DNA of 45,637 nucleotides from the NCBI GenBank assembly GCA_000151295.1, contig GG745337.1:78189-123825 (forward strand), given 5' to 3'. Origin of the DNA: Allomyces macrogynus ATCC 38327 (lineage: Eukaryota > Blastocladiomycota > Blastocladiomycetes > Blastocladiales > Blastocladiaceae). Positions within the stretch are counted from its first letter, which is position 1. Every line of letters starts with the position of its first letter. The position numbers and the translations under genes are program-made. The notes under the pieces were generated by a model. The model was not told where the DNA came from. It ran no database searches and saw only the letters and a list, made by a program, of their open reading frames with translations. Positions 1-9,366 of this stretch are shown one piece after another.

Positions 1-978
1 CTCGGTCCGCAGACCCTCGCCAACGTCCTGCACCATGTGCCGCTTCGACAAGATCCACCTCGACCCTGACGCGCGCATTCGCGCCCTACACGCTCTTCCC
101 CGTGCCCTCGGTCGTCGCGTGGTGCCTGACCAACTACCCGGCGCTGCGCCCATGGCTCAACGACCAGCCGACCGAGACGACGCACCGGCTCGTCGCACGC
201 TTGCTCGACGCGTTGTTCACGGCGGGGGCGCTCCGCGCGTACGCAACGGTCAAGTCGGAAAAGAAACCGATGGGGCGGCCGGCGCCCCGGGGATATGCCA
301 AGATTCGTGCCGAGTTACGCGCGCAGGTGAGTATGGAGGACGACGACGGGGACGAGGTCGACGACGACCTCCCGCCGTTCACGTTCGACGACGCCGAAAC
401 CGGGCACGAGGAGCTGCTCGACGACGACGACGACGAGGAGGAGGAGGGCGACGCGACGACGGTCCTCGCCATGGCCGACGCCGGCACCTACTACAAGTTC
501 TGCACGCTGCCGCACGCGTCGTCCCCGCGTGCGGCTGCCGCGGACCTCGACTCGGCCATCCCTACCGCGGAGATCGATCTGGCTGAGTACGTCTCGCACC
601 TGTCGGTGCGCGACGCGCATGCCGGCCTTTTTCGTGCAGTACGCGCCGATGCAGGCGTACCGCGTGGATAAGGTGTGGAACTACTTGACGAATTCTCATG
701 CGGGCGTGCAGACGTTGTGTGCGTGGATCGAGGCCGGAAGGCCCGACGGTGGGGTTGCGGATTCGGGCGTCGAGGAAGATGTGGGAATGGTGAGGAGAAA
801 GAAGAAGGGGTGGGTGCCGACGTTGAAGGACGAGCAGGTCGCGCTGCGCCGGAAAATCGCGGGAGCGTACTTGAGGAGGATGGTCGAGGTGGGGAGGGCG
901 AGTTTGTTGCCGAAGCCGGTGCCAGGAGCCGCATGGAAGGTGTGCTTGATGCTGGTGGAGGATGTGGAGAGCGTGTAG
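1..978 (+). CDS. Unrecognised protein, 5' partial, with a probable frameshift
   Basis: This is the 3' part of a gene that enters from the left edge. A first frame runs from about position 60 to 627. It encodes a helix-like segment containing VAWCLTNYPALRPWLND, followed by an acidic run of Asp and Glu at about 415-455. From about 633 a second frame continues with VQYAPMQAYRVDKVWNYL and ends in a Lys/Arg-rich tail with a stop at 978. Dropping one T from the T5 run at 628-632 joins the two frames smoothly (AGL-FVQYAP), so I treat them as one gene. A GTGAGT at 328 could be a splice donor, but I found no convincing acceptor. I do not recognise the family. The gene is convergent with the TPPP-like gene that ends at 1154. 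Confidence 0.5.
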
Positions 979-1153
979 GGTCCATCGCGAGTGCGGAAGA
1001 GGGTGTAGATTGGCAGTGGTGATCGATTTTTGGTTTATCTCTCCTTGGAGGATGTCAGGTCGCACGAAAGCTTGTATTTCATCGCAAACGCCCCAGTCTA
1101 AGCTCACCCACCAAGTCTCACTTATCTCCATCCTCTCAGTCCTCGTCTTCTCT

Positions 1154-2183
1154 CTACGACCGATGCACCAGCTTATCCAGCGGCTTCGTCCCCAAATTCT
1201 CCTGCGACCGACCGGCGAGCCCGCGGCCTTTGCCCGTCGCCGGATCAAACCGCTCCTTGTGCGTGCCTGTGTACTTGGACGGGTTCGTCAGCCGGTCAAA
1301 GACCGACCCCTTCGGAATCGACGGCACCGTTGGCGTAAACTCGACCGAACCCAACTCGTGCTTTGACCCGGCACCCGCCAAGTTCGTCCGCGACCCGGCG
1401 CGACTCGCCGGCCGGGATCTGGTGCTCGCGGATGCGTGCGCGGCCGACGCGGCGGTCGCGGCCATCAGGTTACTCCGCGACCCGCGCGTCGACGCCGACC
1501 CGCCGGTACTGCCCAAATTCGCGCGCGACGCGCTCTTCGAGGAACTCGTCGCGAGTTTCGTGGACGGGTCGTGCAACTGGTGCGTCGACCGCGACCGGCG
1601 CGGCGCCCCCGACGCGTCGCCGCACGGGCCCGTCGCGGCCGCCGAGAACGGCGCCACCGAATCCGCCGCGGTACTGCGCACGACCGGCGCGAGGATCCCC
1701 GTCGCGCAGATATCCGAGACGAGATTTTCGAGAATCGCTTGTTCGGCGATCGCCGCGAGCGGGTCGGTCGGGTCGGACGCGGGTTTCCCGCCATACTTGG
1801 CAAACGCGGCCAGTTTCAATGCGTAAAGGAACGCGTCGTAGCTGAGCTTACGGTCTTGCCGGCGGAAATGAACCTTGGCCTTGTTGAAGATCAGGTCGAG
1901 GTCGGTCGTGGAGAAGTTGGGGGGCGAGAGGGAGGTTCAGGTCTTTGAAGAACTTGACCCCACCCGGGTCGAGTCCATGGTGATCTACCGTCGGTGTGGG
2001 TGGGTGAGGAGGGGGCCGATGGCAGGTGGGAGGGGTGGGGAGGTGGAAAGGTACGTCGGCGTCGGCCTGCGCGAGGCCCGGAACCGCGGTGCGCGGCGCG
2101 CCGAACGTCGCAAACGCGACAAAGAGGTGCTCGAGGCGCTCTTCGCGCTCGATCGCGGTCAGGCACGGCGGGGCGGCAGCCAT
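1154..2183 (-). CDS. TPPP: TPPP/p25-alpha family protein
   Basis: The C-terminus carries the p25-alpha signature VFDRLTNPSKYTGTHKERFD followed by GKGRGLAGR, seen in tubulin polymerization-promoting proteins, which bind and bundle microtubules. The core domain (TTDLDLIFNKAKVHF, then YDAFLYALKLAAFAKYGG) lies upstream. Between the two is a long Ser/Ala/Arg-rich linker not found in short animal TPPPs. The start at 2183 (CCACCATGG context) gives MAAAPPCLTAIEREERLEHLF, a plausible helix 1. Two joins are unclean. In the G6 run at 1918-1923 (plus strand) one extra base breaks the frame between LNLPLAP and NFSTTDL. Between the N-terminal segment and GVKFFKDLNL a GTACCT...GTAG intron looks likely but its phase does not fit. 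In this family the protein tracks with flagellated lineages. Family call firm, exon structure not. Confidence 0.78.
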
Positions 2184-2839
2184 GGTGGCGGTTTGGTACG
2201 GGGGGTACGGTGCAAGGGAGCGGAGGAGCAAGCGGCGGTGCAGCGCGGCACGGTTCGACGGTATCGATGAGAGGCGGGACGAAGACGGTGGGTTGTAGAG
2301 CAAGGAGGCTGGGCGGTGGCGATCGGCAGAGCGGAGCGCGGGGGCAGGATGCGGGTGCGGGCAGTTGGTTGGCCGATGCGGCGGTTGGACGGCGCAGCGT
2401 GAGCGTAAATGCGGCTGCACGAGGTCGGCCGGCAAGACAGATGGAAGCGCGGGACACTTTTGGGCAACGTGCACATTTGGGCAACGTCTCGCGGCGGAGC
2501 ACGTGCAAAGGGCGTGACAGATTGGGCTTGACAGGTGTGGCAGGTGAAACGTGTCGGCTCTTGCGGTGAGCAGTCAGGTGACGACCACGCGTTTCGGCGG
2601 ATCGCCGCTTTGATCACGAACCGCCAGAGAGGACTGGAGCCATCGCAGCCAAGCTCGCCATCCCCGACGCCCAGCGACCACCCACACAGTCCGTCTCCAC
2701 CGACGCCCACGACGCCCAACAACGCCGAACTCGAATCTGCCGCCGTCGACCACGCTTCCAAGTGCCCCCACGGCCCGCACGACACGTCCCCGCTCACGAT
2801 CCGACGTGCCGCTCCCTCTTTTCCCGACCACCGACCACC
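2184..2839. other. Spacer between divergent TPPP-like and SND1 genes
   Basis: About 650 nt between two divergent starts, so it should hold both promoters. Open frames here are GC-driven and show no family resemblance. I see no clear TATA element or RNA gene. Confidence 0.5.
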
Positions 2840-5822
2840 ATGCCCGCCCACGACGCTTCCGCCCCGCCCGCCGGTACCTCGCGCGCCTTTGTCAAGTGCG
2901 TTCTCTCGGGCGACTCGCTGGTGCTCAAGGAATCCGCGACCGCCCCGCCAAACTCGGAACGCACCGTCTCGCTTGCCTACCTGATCTCGCCTCGGCTCGC
3001 CTCGTCCAAGCGCGGCCAAGCCAATGACGAGCCCTACGCCTACGACGCGCGCGAGACCATGCGCCGAGTTCTGGTCGGAAAGGACATTGCTCTGCGCGTC
3101 GACTACTCGAACCCGACAACTGGCCGCGAGTTTTGCTCGGTCTACGCCATGTCGCCCAAGACGCGCGAGTGGGTTAATGTCGCGCTCCTCTCGCTGCAGC
3201 GCGGGTGCGTGAAGTTGAGGGACGAGCCGCCGCGGTCGGCTCTGCCCATGTACGCATTTAATTTTCTCTCTTGTCGGTGGGTGGTGCAAGGAGTGTGTGA
3301 ACGCGACAAACTCACTGATCACAAACCTATAGCGACTACGCCCTGCTCCAAGAAGCGCAGCGCCGCGCGCAAGAAGCGCGCACCGGTCTCTGGTCCGACA
3401 AGTCCCCACCCGCCATCACGCTCATCCAGACCACCGACCCGGCCGCGTTCGTCAAGCAATACAAAGGCCAAACGCTGACCGGCATTGTCGAACACGTGCG
3501 CGACGGCGGGTGCGTCAAGATCCGCGTCCTGCTTGACAATGGCCACACGCACCATTTTCTCTGGACCACCTTCTCCGGGATCAAGGCGCCGATGCTCAAG
3601 CCGCAGGGTAGCGACGCGCCGGAACCCTATGCCGAGGCCGCGCGCGACTTTGTCGAAGCCCGACTGCTCCAGCGTGAAGTGCAGCTGCTGGCCGAGGACG
3701 TGGTCCCGGGCCCAAACACGTCGAACGGCGTGCTCGCGACCGTTCTGCACCCGGTCGGCAACATTGCCCATTTCCTGCTGCGCGAGGGGCTCGCCAAGGT
3801 GCACGACTGGACCGCTGCCGCGGCCACCGGCGGACCCGCGCCGCTGCGCGCCGCCGAGCAGTACGCCAAGGACCGCCGCCTGAACCTGTGGGCCGACTAC
3901 ACGGGCCCTACCGCCGGTGCGACCAACAACGGCACCGCCGCCGCTGCCTCGACTCCCACGGCCCAATCGGCGACGCGCTTTTCCGGCACCGTCACGCGCA
4001 TTCTGGGCCCGGACGTTCTCCAGGTCCGCTCTAACTACACCAACACCGACATCAAGTTGTGGCTCTCGTCGGTCCGCGCCCCACGCCGCGACGGTTCCGA
4101 GGCCGGGTACGTGCATGTCGCGCGCGAATGGCTGCGCACGCGCGCGATCGGGAAACACGTCGACGTGCATGTCGACTACACGCGCGCCGCGCAGGGCGAG
4201 TTTGATGCACGCACGTGCGCGACCGTCACGCTTGCCGGCGCTGACGGGACCAACCTCGCGGTGGAACTGATCGCGCAAGGGTTGGCCTGCGTCCAGCGCC
4301 CGCGCCGCGGCGAAGAGGACCAGCGCGCGCGCGACGTCGACGCGATGATTGCCGCGGAGGCCGCCGCGCAGGCGGCCGGCAAGGGTGTGCATTCGGGTAA
4401 ACCCGCGCCCCCTGCGCCGCGGATCAACGACGTCTCCGAGACCCCCGCCAAGGCGCGTCAGTTCCTGCCGTTCCTGCAGCGCGCCGGGGCCAAGCGCGTG
4501 CACGCGATCGCGGAACACGTCGTGAACGGGTCGCGGCTGCGCGTCGTGATCCCGCGCGAATCGGCCAAGTTGGCCGTGGTTCTCGCGGGCATTCGCGTCC
4601 CGCGGCAGGGCGAGCCGGGCGCCGAGGAGGCCTTGGCGCTGACGTCATCGCTGGCGATGCAGCGCGACGTGCAGATCGAGGTGGATGCAGTCGATAAGAC
4701 GGGCGCGTTTATTGCGACGGTCCATGTGCCGGGACGCGCAGGGCAAGATGAAGAACCTGGCCATCGCGCTGCTCGAGGCCGGGGTGGGCGTCGATTCACG
4801 AGTACTCGGCTGACCAGTCGGCGTACGGGAACCAGCTGTACGCGGCCGAGCGCACGGCCAAGGCCGAGAAGGCGGGCCTGTGGGCGTTTGAGGAGGATGA
4901 CGACGAGGCCGAGGGCGAGGCGGCGGCCAAGGAGGCTGCCAAGAAGCTCGAGCAGCTCTCGGTCGCGGACGCGGCGCCGACGGTCACCAAGAACTTGGCC
5001 CCTGTGACCGTTTCCGAGATTGTCACCGCCGCGCACTTCTACCTGCAGTCGATGGCGCCCGACGCCGTCGCGAACCTCGAGAACATGATGGCGCAGTTTG
5101 CCGCGTATCACGCGTCCCCCGCGGCCACGGCCACCGCGGCGCCCTCGCCGCTCAAGGCCGGCGACCACGTGTCGGCCAAGTTCACCGCCGACAACCAGTG
5201 GTACCGCGCGCGCGTGCGCAAGACTTTCGGTAACGGCACGGCGACCGTCGTCTACTACGATTACGGCAACGTCGAGACTGTGCCCGCGACCACGCATATC
5301 CGCGCTCTCCCGTCGCAATTCACCAAGTTGCCGCCACAGGCACAGGAGGCGCGGCTCGCGTACGTGCGCGCGCCCACGGCAACGGGCGCGTTTGCCGACG
5401 ACGCGGCCGACGCGCTCGACCGGCTCCGCGACCTGACCGAGGGCAAGAAACTGATTGCCAACTTGGATCTCGTCAAGGGCGGCACCGTCTGGGTGACCCT
5501 GTTTGATCCGGCCACCGCGCGGCCGGATGCCGGGTCCCCGATTGGATTGGATGTCGGCACATCGATTAATGCTGATTTGCTCGCCGACGGGTACGTCGTG
5601 CTGGATACGGGCAAGAGTGCCGCGCCGGCGGCGGTGTCGACGGCGGGTCGTGGTGGCCGCGGTGGCCGCGGGCAGCAGCAGGCGCAGCAGGTGAGTGACG
5701 TGCCGCAGGGCCCGCGCGTGCCGCAGGCGTTCATGGACGCGTTCCAGGATGCCATGGACGAGGCGCGCCGTGATCGTCGTGGGATTTGGCGGTACGGCGA
5801 GGTCGACCTTGCTGAGATCTAA
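2840..5822 (+). CDS. SND1: Tudor-SN (staphylococcal nuclease and Tudor domain protein)
   Basis: Multidomain RNA-binding nuclease-like protein of the SND1/Tudor-SN family, which acts in RNA decay and stress-granule or RISC-linked processes. Exons are 2840-3249 and 3333-5822; the 83-nt intron (GTACGC...CTATAG) joins in phase to give IDYALLQEA. The start has context ACCACCATG. Repeated SNase-like domains occupy most of the protein (first at 2870-3330, second around 3480-3900, third and fourth to about 4900). A Tudor domain follows at about 5150-5345 (GDHVSAKF, WYRARVRKTF, YYDYGNVETV). The C-terminal partial SNase segment ends in RRDRRGIWRYGEVDL. A short Gly/Arg-Gly and Gln tract (about 5644-5690) sits between Tudor and tail. 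Two single-base insertions, in GGG 4741-4743 and GGGG 4781-4784, must be ignored to read AGKMKNLAIALLEAGWASIH; with both corrected the frame is exact, about 965 residues. Confidence 0.93.
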
Positions 5823-7434
5823 GGTGGGCGTGCTGAGGGTGAGTTTGAGCGCAGTGCGATGTGTGCGTGTTGTTTGGCGTGGCTCGTTTTGAAGCATAGG
5901 TAGGATCGCTGGACCGGGAACGAGTGTTGTTTGATAGTTTGGTGCGCGGGGAATGGAATGAATGCGTCGTTGTGCGTTTTGATGCATCCCGTTCAGAATC
6001 AACACTTCCCTCCACGCCGCACATCCAGCCGTCGATTCTCTTGGCCGATGTCGATTGCCGACGAGAAGTATCGCTTCCCAAGCCAGCCTGCATGCTGCCA
6101 TCGTTCTGGTAAAACGGGGCAGCATCCATCTCGTCAATACCGTCGCGTGCGGGGCGTCGCGAAACGGGGATGCGTGATTCAATCCGCATCGTCGAGAGCC
6201 TGCCCAGCCTGGCTCTATAGAAGCATCAACATGAGCATGCAGGATAATTTTAATGAGATGCACGGCAAACTGCATGGCAACGATCTCATGCGAAGTACCT
6301 ATGCTCCAACGTCGAGAAACCATACGATCAATATCGCAAGGCCTCCCTCAATATGGCGAGCAACGCGAAGACTGCTGATGGAAACGCACGAAACTGGCCA
6401 AGTGGCTGGACCAAAGGTGATCAAAAATCGTCCTGGCCAGGCGCTACGCGAGCCACAGGAAGGCTCGGATCTGGTTCCTGGTCGAAGCGGCATCAGTCCA
6501 ACTTGTGCTTCCTGGGCATTAACATTGTTGGCCCATCTCTTCCTGTGCAGGATGAGAAAGTCAGCATAACGCTTGCTCACTTGCAAGAGACACGCCCCAT
6601 TCCCTTGGTGAGCGCTGGCGCTCTTGTTCCTCTTTTTGTGACCTCAGCGCTGGCGCGGCTGAGGCGTACTCCGCGGGGCGCTCAAGCATTGCTTCTTGGT
6701 GCCGGAGTATGGGCAGGTGTTTTTTCGATCCATGAATCGTTGGAGCCACGCGATCGTGAGCGGGAGAATGGGGATAAATCGAGCGACATGAGGCAGGGGA
6801 CCTGGATATTTTGTTGTAGCAACCCGAGCTGCAGTGATGTGGAGGGGCAGGAGAATGCCCTTTTGTTTTGCTTGACGCTCGGGCCGCACAAGGGTGCATG
6901 GATACCAACGTGAGCGGACAAGCAGAAAGCATTCAGCTTCAGTATAATCACACGAGTTTTGGCGCCAAGGCTGAAGTCGACTCAACGCTCGCTGTGCAGA
7001 CTTTTCCTTGCTGATGATTCTTTTGTCACGTACTGGATTTCGGTGACTAGAAATGTGAAGCGGCCATGTCGATCGTTCTTGGAATTTCCAGAAGTCATAA
7101 GCTTTGAGAGCGCTGTTGGGCGCTTGCAACGCTTTGCGACAGTCGCTCATGCATGTCGATGTGATGCAGATCGTGAGCATGCTCGCAGAGCGATCCTGCA
7201 CGTGTCAACTTGTTTGTGCACAATCAGTTCGCAGTCCGTCAAACAAACACGGCCGGGCCTCGATGAAGTACGAAATTTGTCCTGACCGTGGACCGAGTCA
7301 TTTGCGTTCCAGCCTGCTCGCCTGTTGCTTCAACAACCGACTCGCGCCAAATCCAGGAACCAAGCGACCAACACATCTCACGGCCTGTAACATCCTGCAA
7401 CGAGCTTCCCTGGTCGAACGCACATCGCAACATC
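5823..7434. other. Gene-poor block between SND1 and TFB4
   Basis: About 1.6 kb with visibly lower GC than its neighbours. The longest open frame (6353-6913, +) has no recognisable domain, no conserved-looking segments and no GC3 bias like the real genes. I find no tRNA, rRNA or transposase remnant. It may be long UTRs, a non-coding transcript or decayed mobile DNA. Confidence 0.4.
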
Positions 7435-7491
7435 ATGGAAAATGGCGCATCAGCTGATAGTCGGCGTGAAGCCGACTACATTCGACCTGCA

Positions 7492-8924
7492 ATGGCCGCC
7501 GAGGAAGGCCTGATCAAGCCACGTGGTTCCTCCAAGGCCGGGTCGACAGGCACGCCGTCGCTCCGAGGTGGTCCGTCCGTGACCACCGCGTCCGCGGTGG
7601 TGGGCAGCGACGGCGATGACGTGTCGCTCCTGATCGTGGTGCTTGACTGTGCTGCTGGCGCCTGGGTTCCGAGGCAATCGAACAACCATGACATTGGCGA
7701 GCTTGGCACCGTCTTGGACCAGCTTTGCGTGTTCCTGAACGCGTTCCTAGCTCTGAATCACGACAACATGCTCGCGTTGATTGGCGCTGGTGCGACCACG
7801 AGGTTGGTCAAGCGATTGATCTGTGGTGGCCTCGGATTTCTGGTTGACCAGCGACGGAGTACCGTAGCGACTTTCTGTACCCGCGACCCGCACCGCCAGA
7901 CCAGCATCTTGCGCGGTCGACGGCCTACCAGCAGTTCTTCCAGACCAACAACACGCTCATGACCGGAATCAAGAATCTCATGGATCGCGAGGCCGCGAAC
8001 ATGGGCAACGACGTTGGTACGTTTTACTCTGGCTTGCCGCTTCGGACTGGGACGGCGCCTGACGGATCCATTTCGTAGACACGATCTTGCACTGCAATCT
8101 CGCGTCGGCGCTCTCCAAGGCCCTGTGCTGTACGTCTCCACCCTGGGCGACTTGAGTCGGTTGTCGCAACGATGCTCATTTGCGGGTTCTCTCCGAACAG
8201 ACGCGAACCGATTGACCAAGGACCAGCCCGTGCGGACGCACCTCCTCGTCGTGTCGGCGTCGCACGATACGCCCGCGCACTATGTTGCGCTCATGAACAC
8301 GATCTTCTCGGCGCAAAAGGCCGTTCGTGTTTTCCTACCCTTCGCCGTCGGTTCCGCGAAGCTTTATCTCACCCTATCCACACGACCTCCGAACAGGACA
8401 TTCCGATCGACGTGTGCAAGCTCTACGGCGACTCGGTTTTCCTGCAGCAGGCGGCGCATTTGACGGGCGGTGTCTACCTCGGGCTCGACGATCCGATGGG
8501 GTTGATCCAGCACCTCATGGTACGCGACCGCGCGATGCCGCACTCTTTGTCTCCGCGCGCCACTCATCGTTCCTGGATTGCGTAGTTCACGTTCCTCCCG
8601 CCGCCGACCGTGCGCAAGCACCTGGCCCTTCCGACGGCGACGCGCGTCGACTTCCGCGCCGCTTGCTTCTGTCACCAGCAAATCGTGTCAGAGGGGTTTG
8701 TCTGCTCGGTTTGTCTGTCCGGTACGAGATTTCAACGAGTGCAGCATGTTCGAACGTGCGGAGTTTGACCAACTGATCCGCTTTCCGTTCATGATGTAGT
8801 GTACTGCAAATGGCGGCCCGTTTGTGCAACGTGCAAGACCAAGTTCCCGTTCCCGAAATCGACGATGGGCGGCGGCGGGGTCGGGTTGGCGGCGGATGGG
8901 GGCGCAACGGGGGCGATGGTGTAA
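7492..8924 (+). CDS. TFB4: TFIIH core subunit Tfb4 (p34)
   Basis: Subunit of the TFIIH core complex used in RNA polymerase II initiation and nucleotide excision repair; it pairs with the p44/Ssl1 subunit. Seven exons join in phase: 7492-7789, 7852-8016, 8079-8129, 8201-8322, 8397-8519, 8586-8721 and 8800-8924, giving about 339 residues (the family is about 300-340). The N-terminal vWA-like fold begins DDVSLLIVVLDC, followed by LDQLCVFLNAFLALNHDN. Later exons give ALCYANRLTKD, DIPIDVCKLYGDSVFLQQAA and HLTGGVYLGLDDP. The C-terminal zinc region has VDFRAACFCH, then VCSVCLS and CKWRPVCATCKTKF. Introns are 62-78 nt. An in-frame upstream ATG at 7435 would add 19 residues; I chose 7492 because it lies nearer the conserved domain. 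The C-terminal Gly/Ala extension is unremarkable. Confidence 0.95.
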
Positions 8925-9366
8925 TAGACCGCGTTACCGGGGTTGAGGGCGACATGGTCGCGTTTCTTTCCACCCGCCGTCATGGTGACAGCATAAGGTG
9001 CCTCGCCGCTCATTTGCTAACGGCGAGTCGTGAGCACCAAGGAAAAACGACATGGTGAGGTTGTGACTCTGGCAACCAGTCAGGTGAGTGGGCCTGACCG
9101 TGACTACACAACCGCGCCGCGGAAAACGAATCGGCGTCGACCCGCGATCACGTCGAATCCCGCAAAACGACGCGTCGACGAGAGCGCACCACGCGCAACG
9201 ACATCCCGCATTGGCTTCGAGGCGGCCGCTCCAACAAGATCCCGCGCGCGAGCCTCCCGATCCAGCCCAATTTCTATCAGAGTCGATCCACCAACCTTCT
9301 AAACGCGTTCCCGATCCACCACCTCCACCACTTTTGATCCGCCTCGCCGAGCCCGATTCTACCACC
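8925..9366. other. Spacer upstream of RPC1
   Basis: About 440 nt between the TFB4 stop and the RPC1 start, both on the plus strand. It should contain the TFB4 3' end and the RPC1 promoter. A CCACCACCTCCACCA pyrimidine-rich stretch lies just before the start. No other feature seen. Confidence 0.4.

Noticed and set aside
328..333. GTGAGT as a splice donor in the left-edge gene
   Set aside because: No branch point and acceptor at the usual distance; the frame continues through with an acidic tract.
2159..3409. 416-residue minus-strand open frame over the SND1 start
   Set aside because: Overlaps the SND1 first exon in antisense and the TPPP start in another frame; no conserved segment.
5691..5696. 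GTGAGT as a splice donor in SND1
   Set aside because: Reading through gives the expected C-terminal SNase segment without interruption.
4458..6323. 621-residue minus-strand open frame opposite SND1
   Set aside because: Antisense of conserved Tudor-SN coding sequence; composition is that of a GC-driven shadow.
6353..6913. 186-residue plus-strand open frame in the gene-poor block
   Set aside because: No domain, no codon bias like the neighbours, no plausible promoter or homologue recognised.
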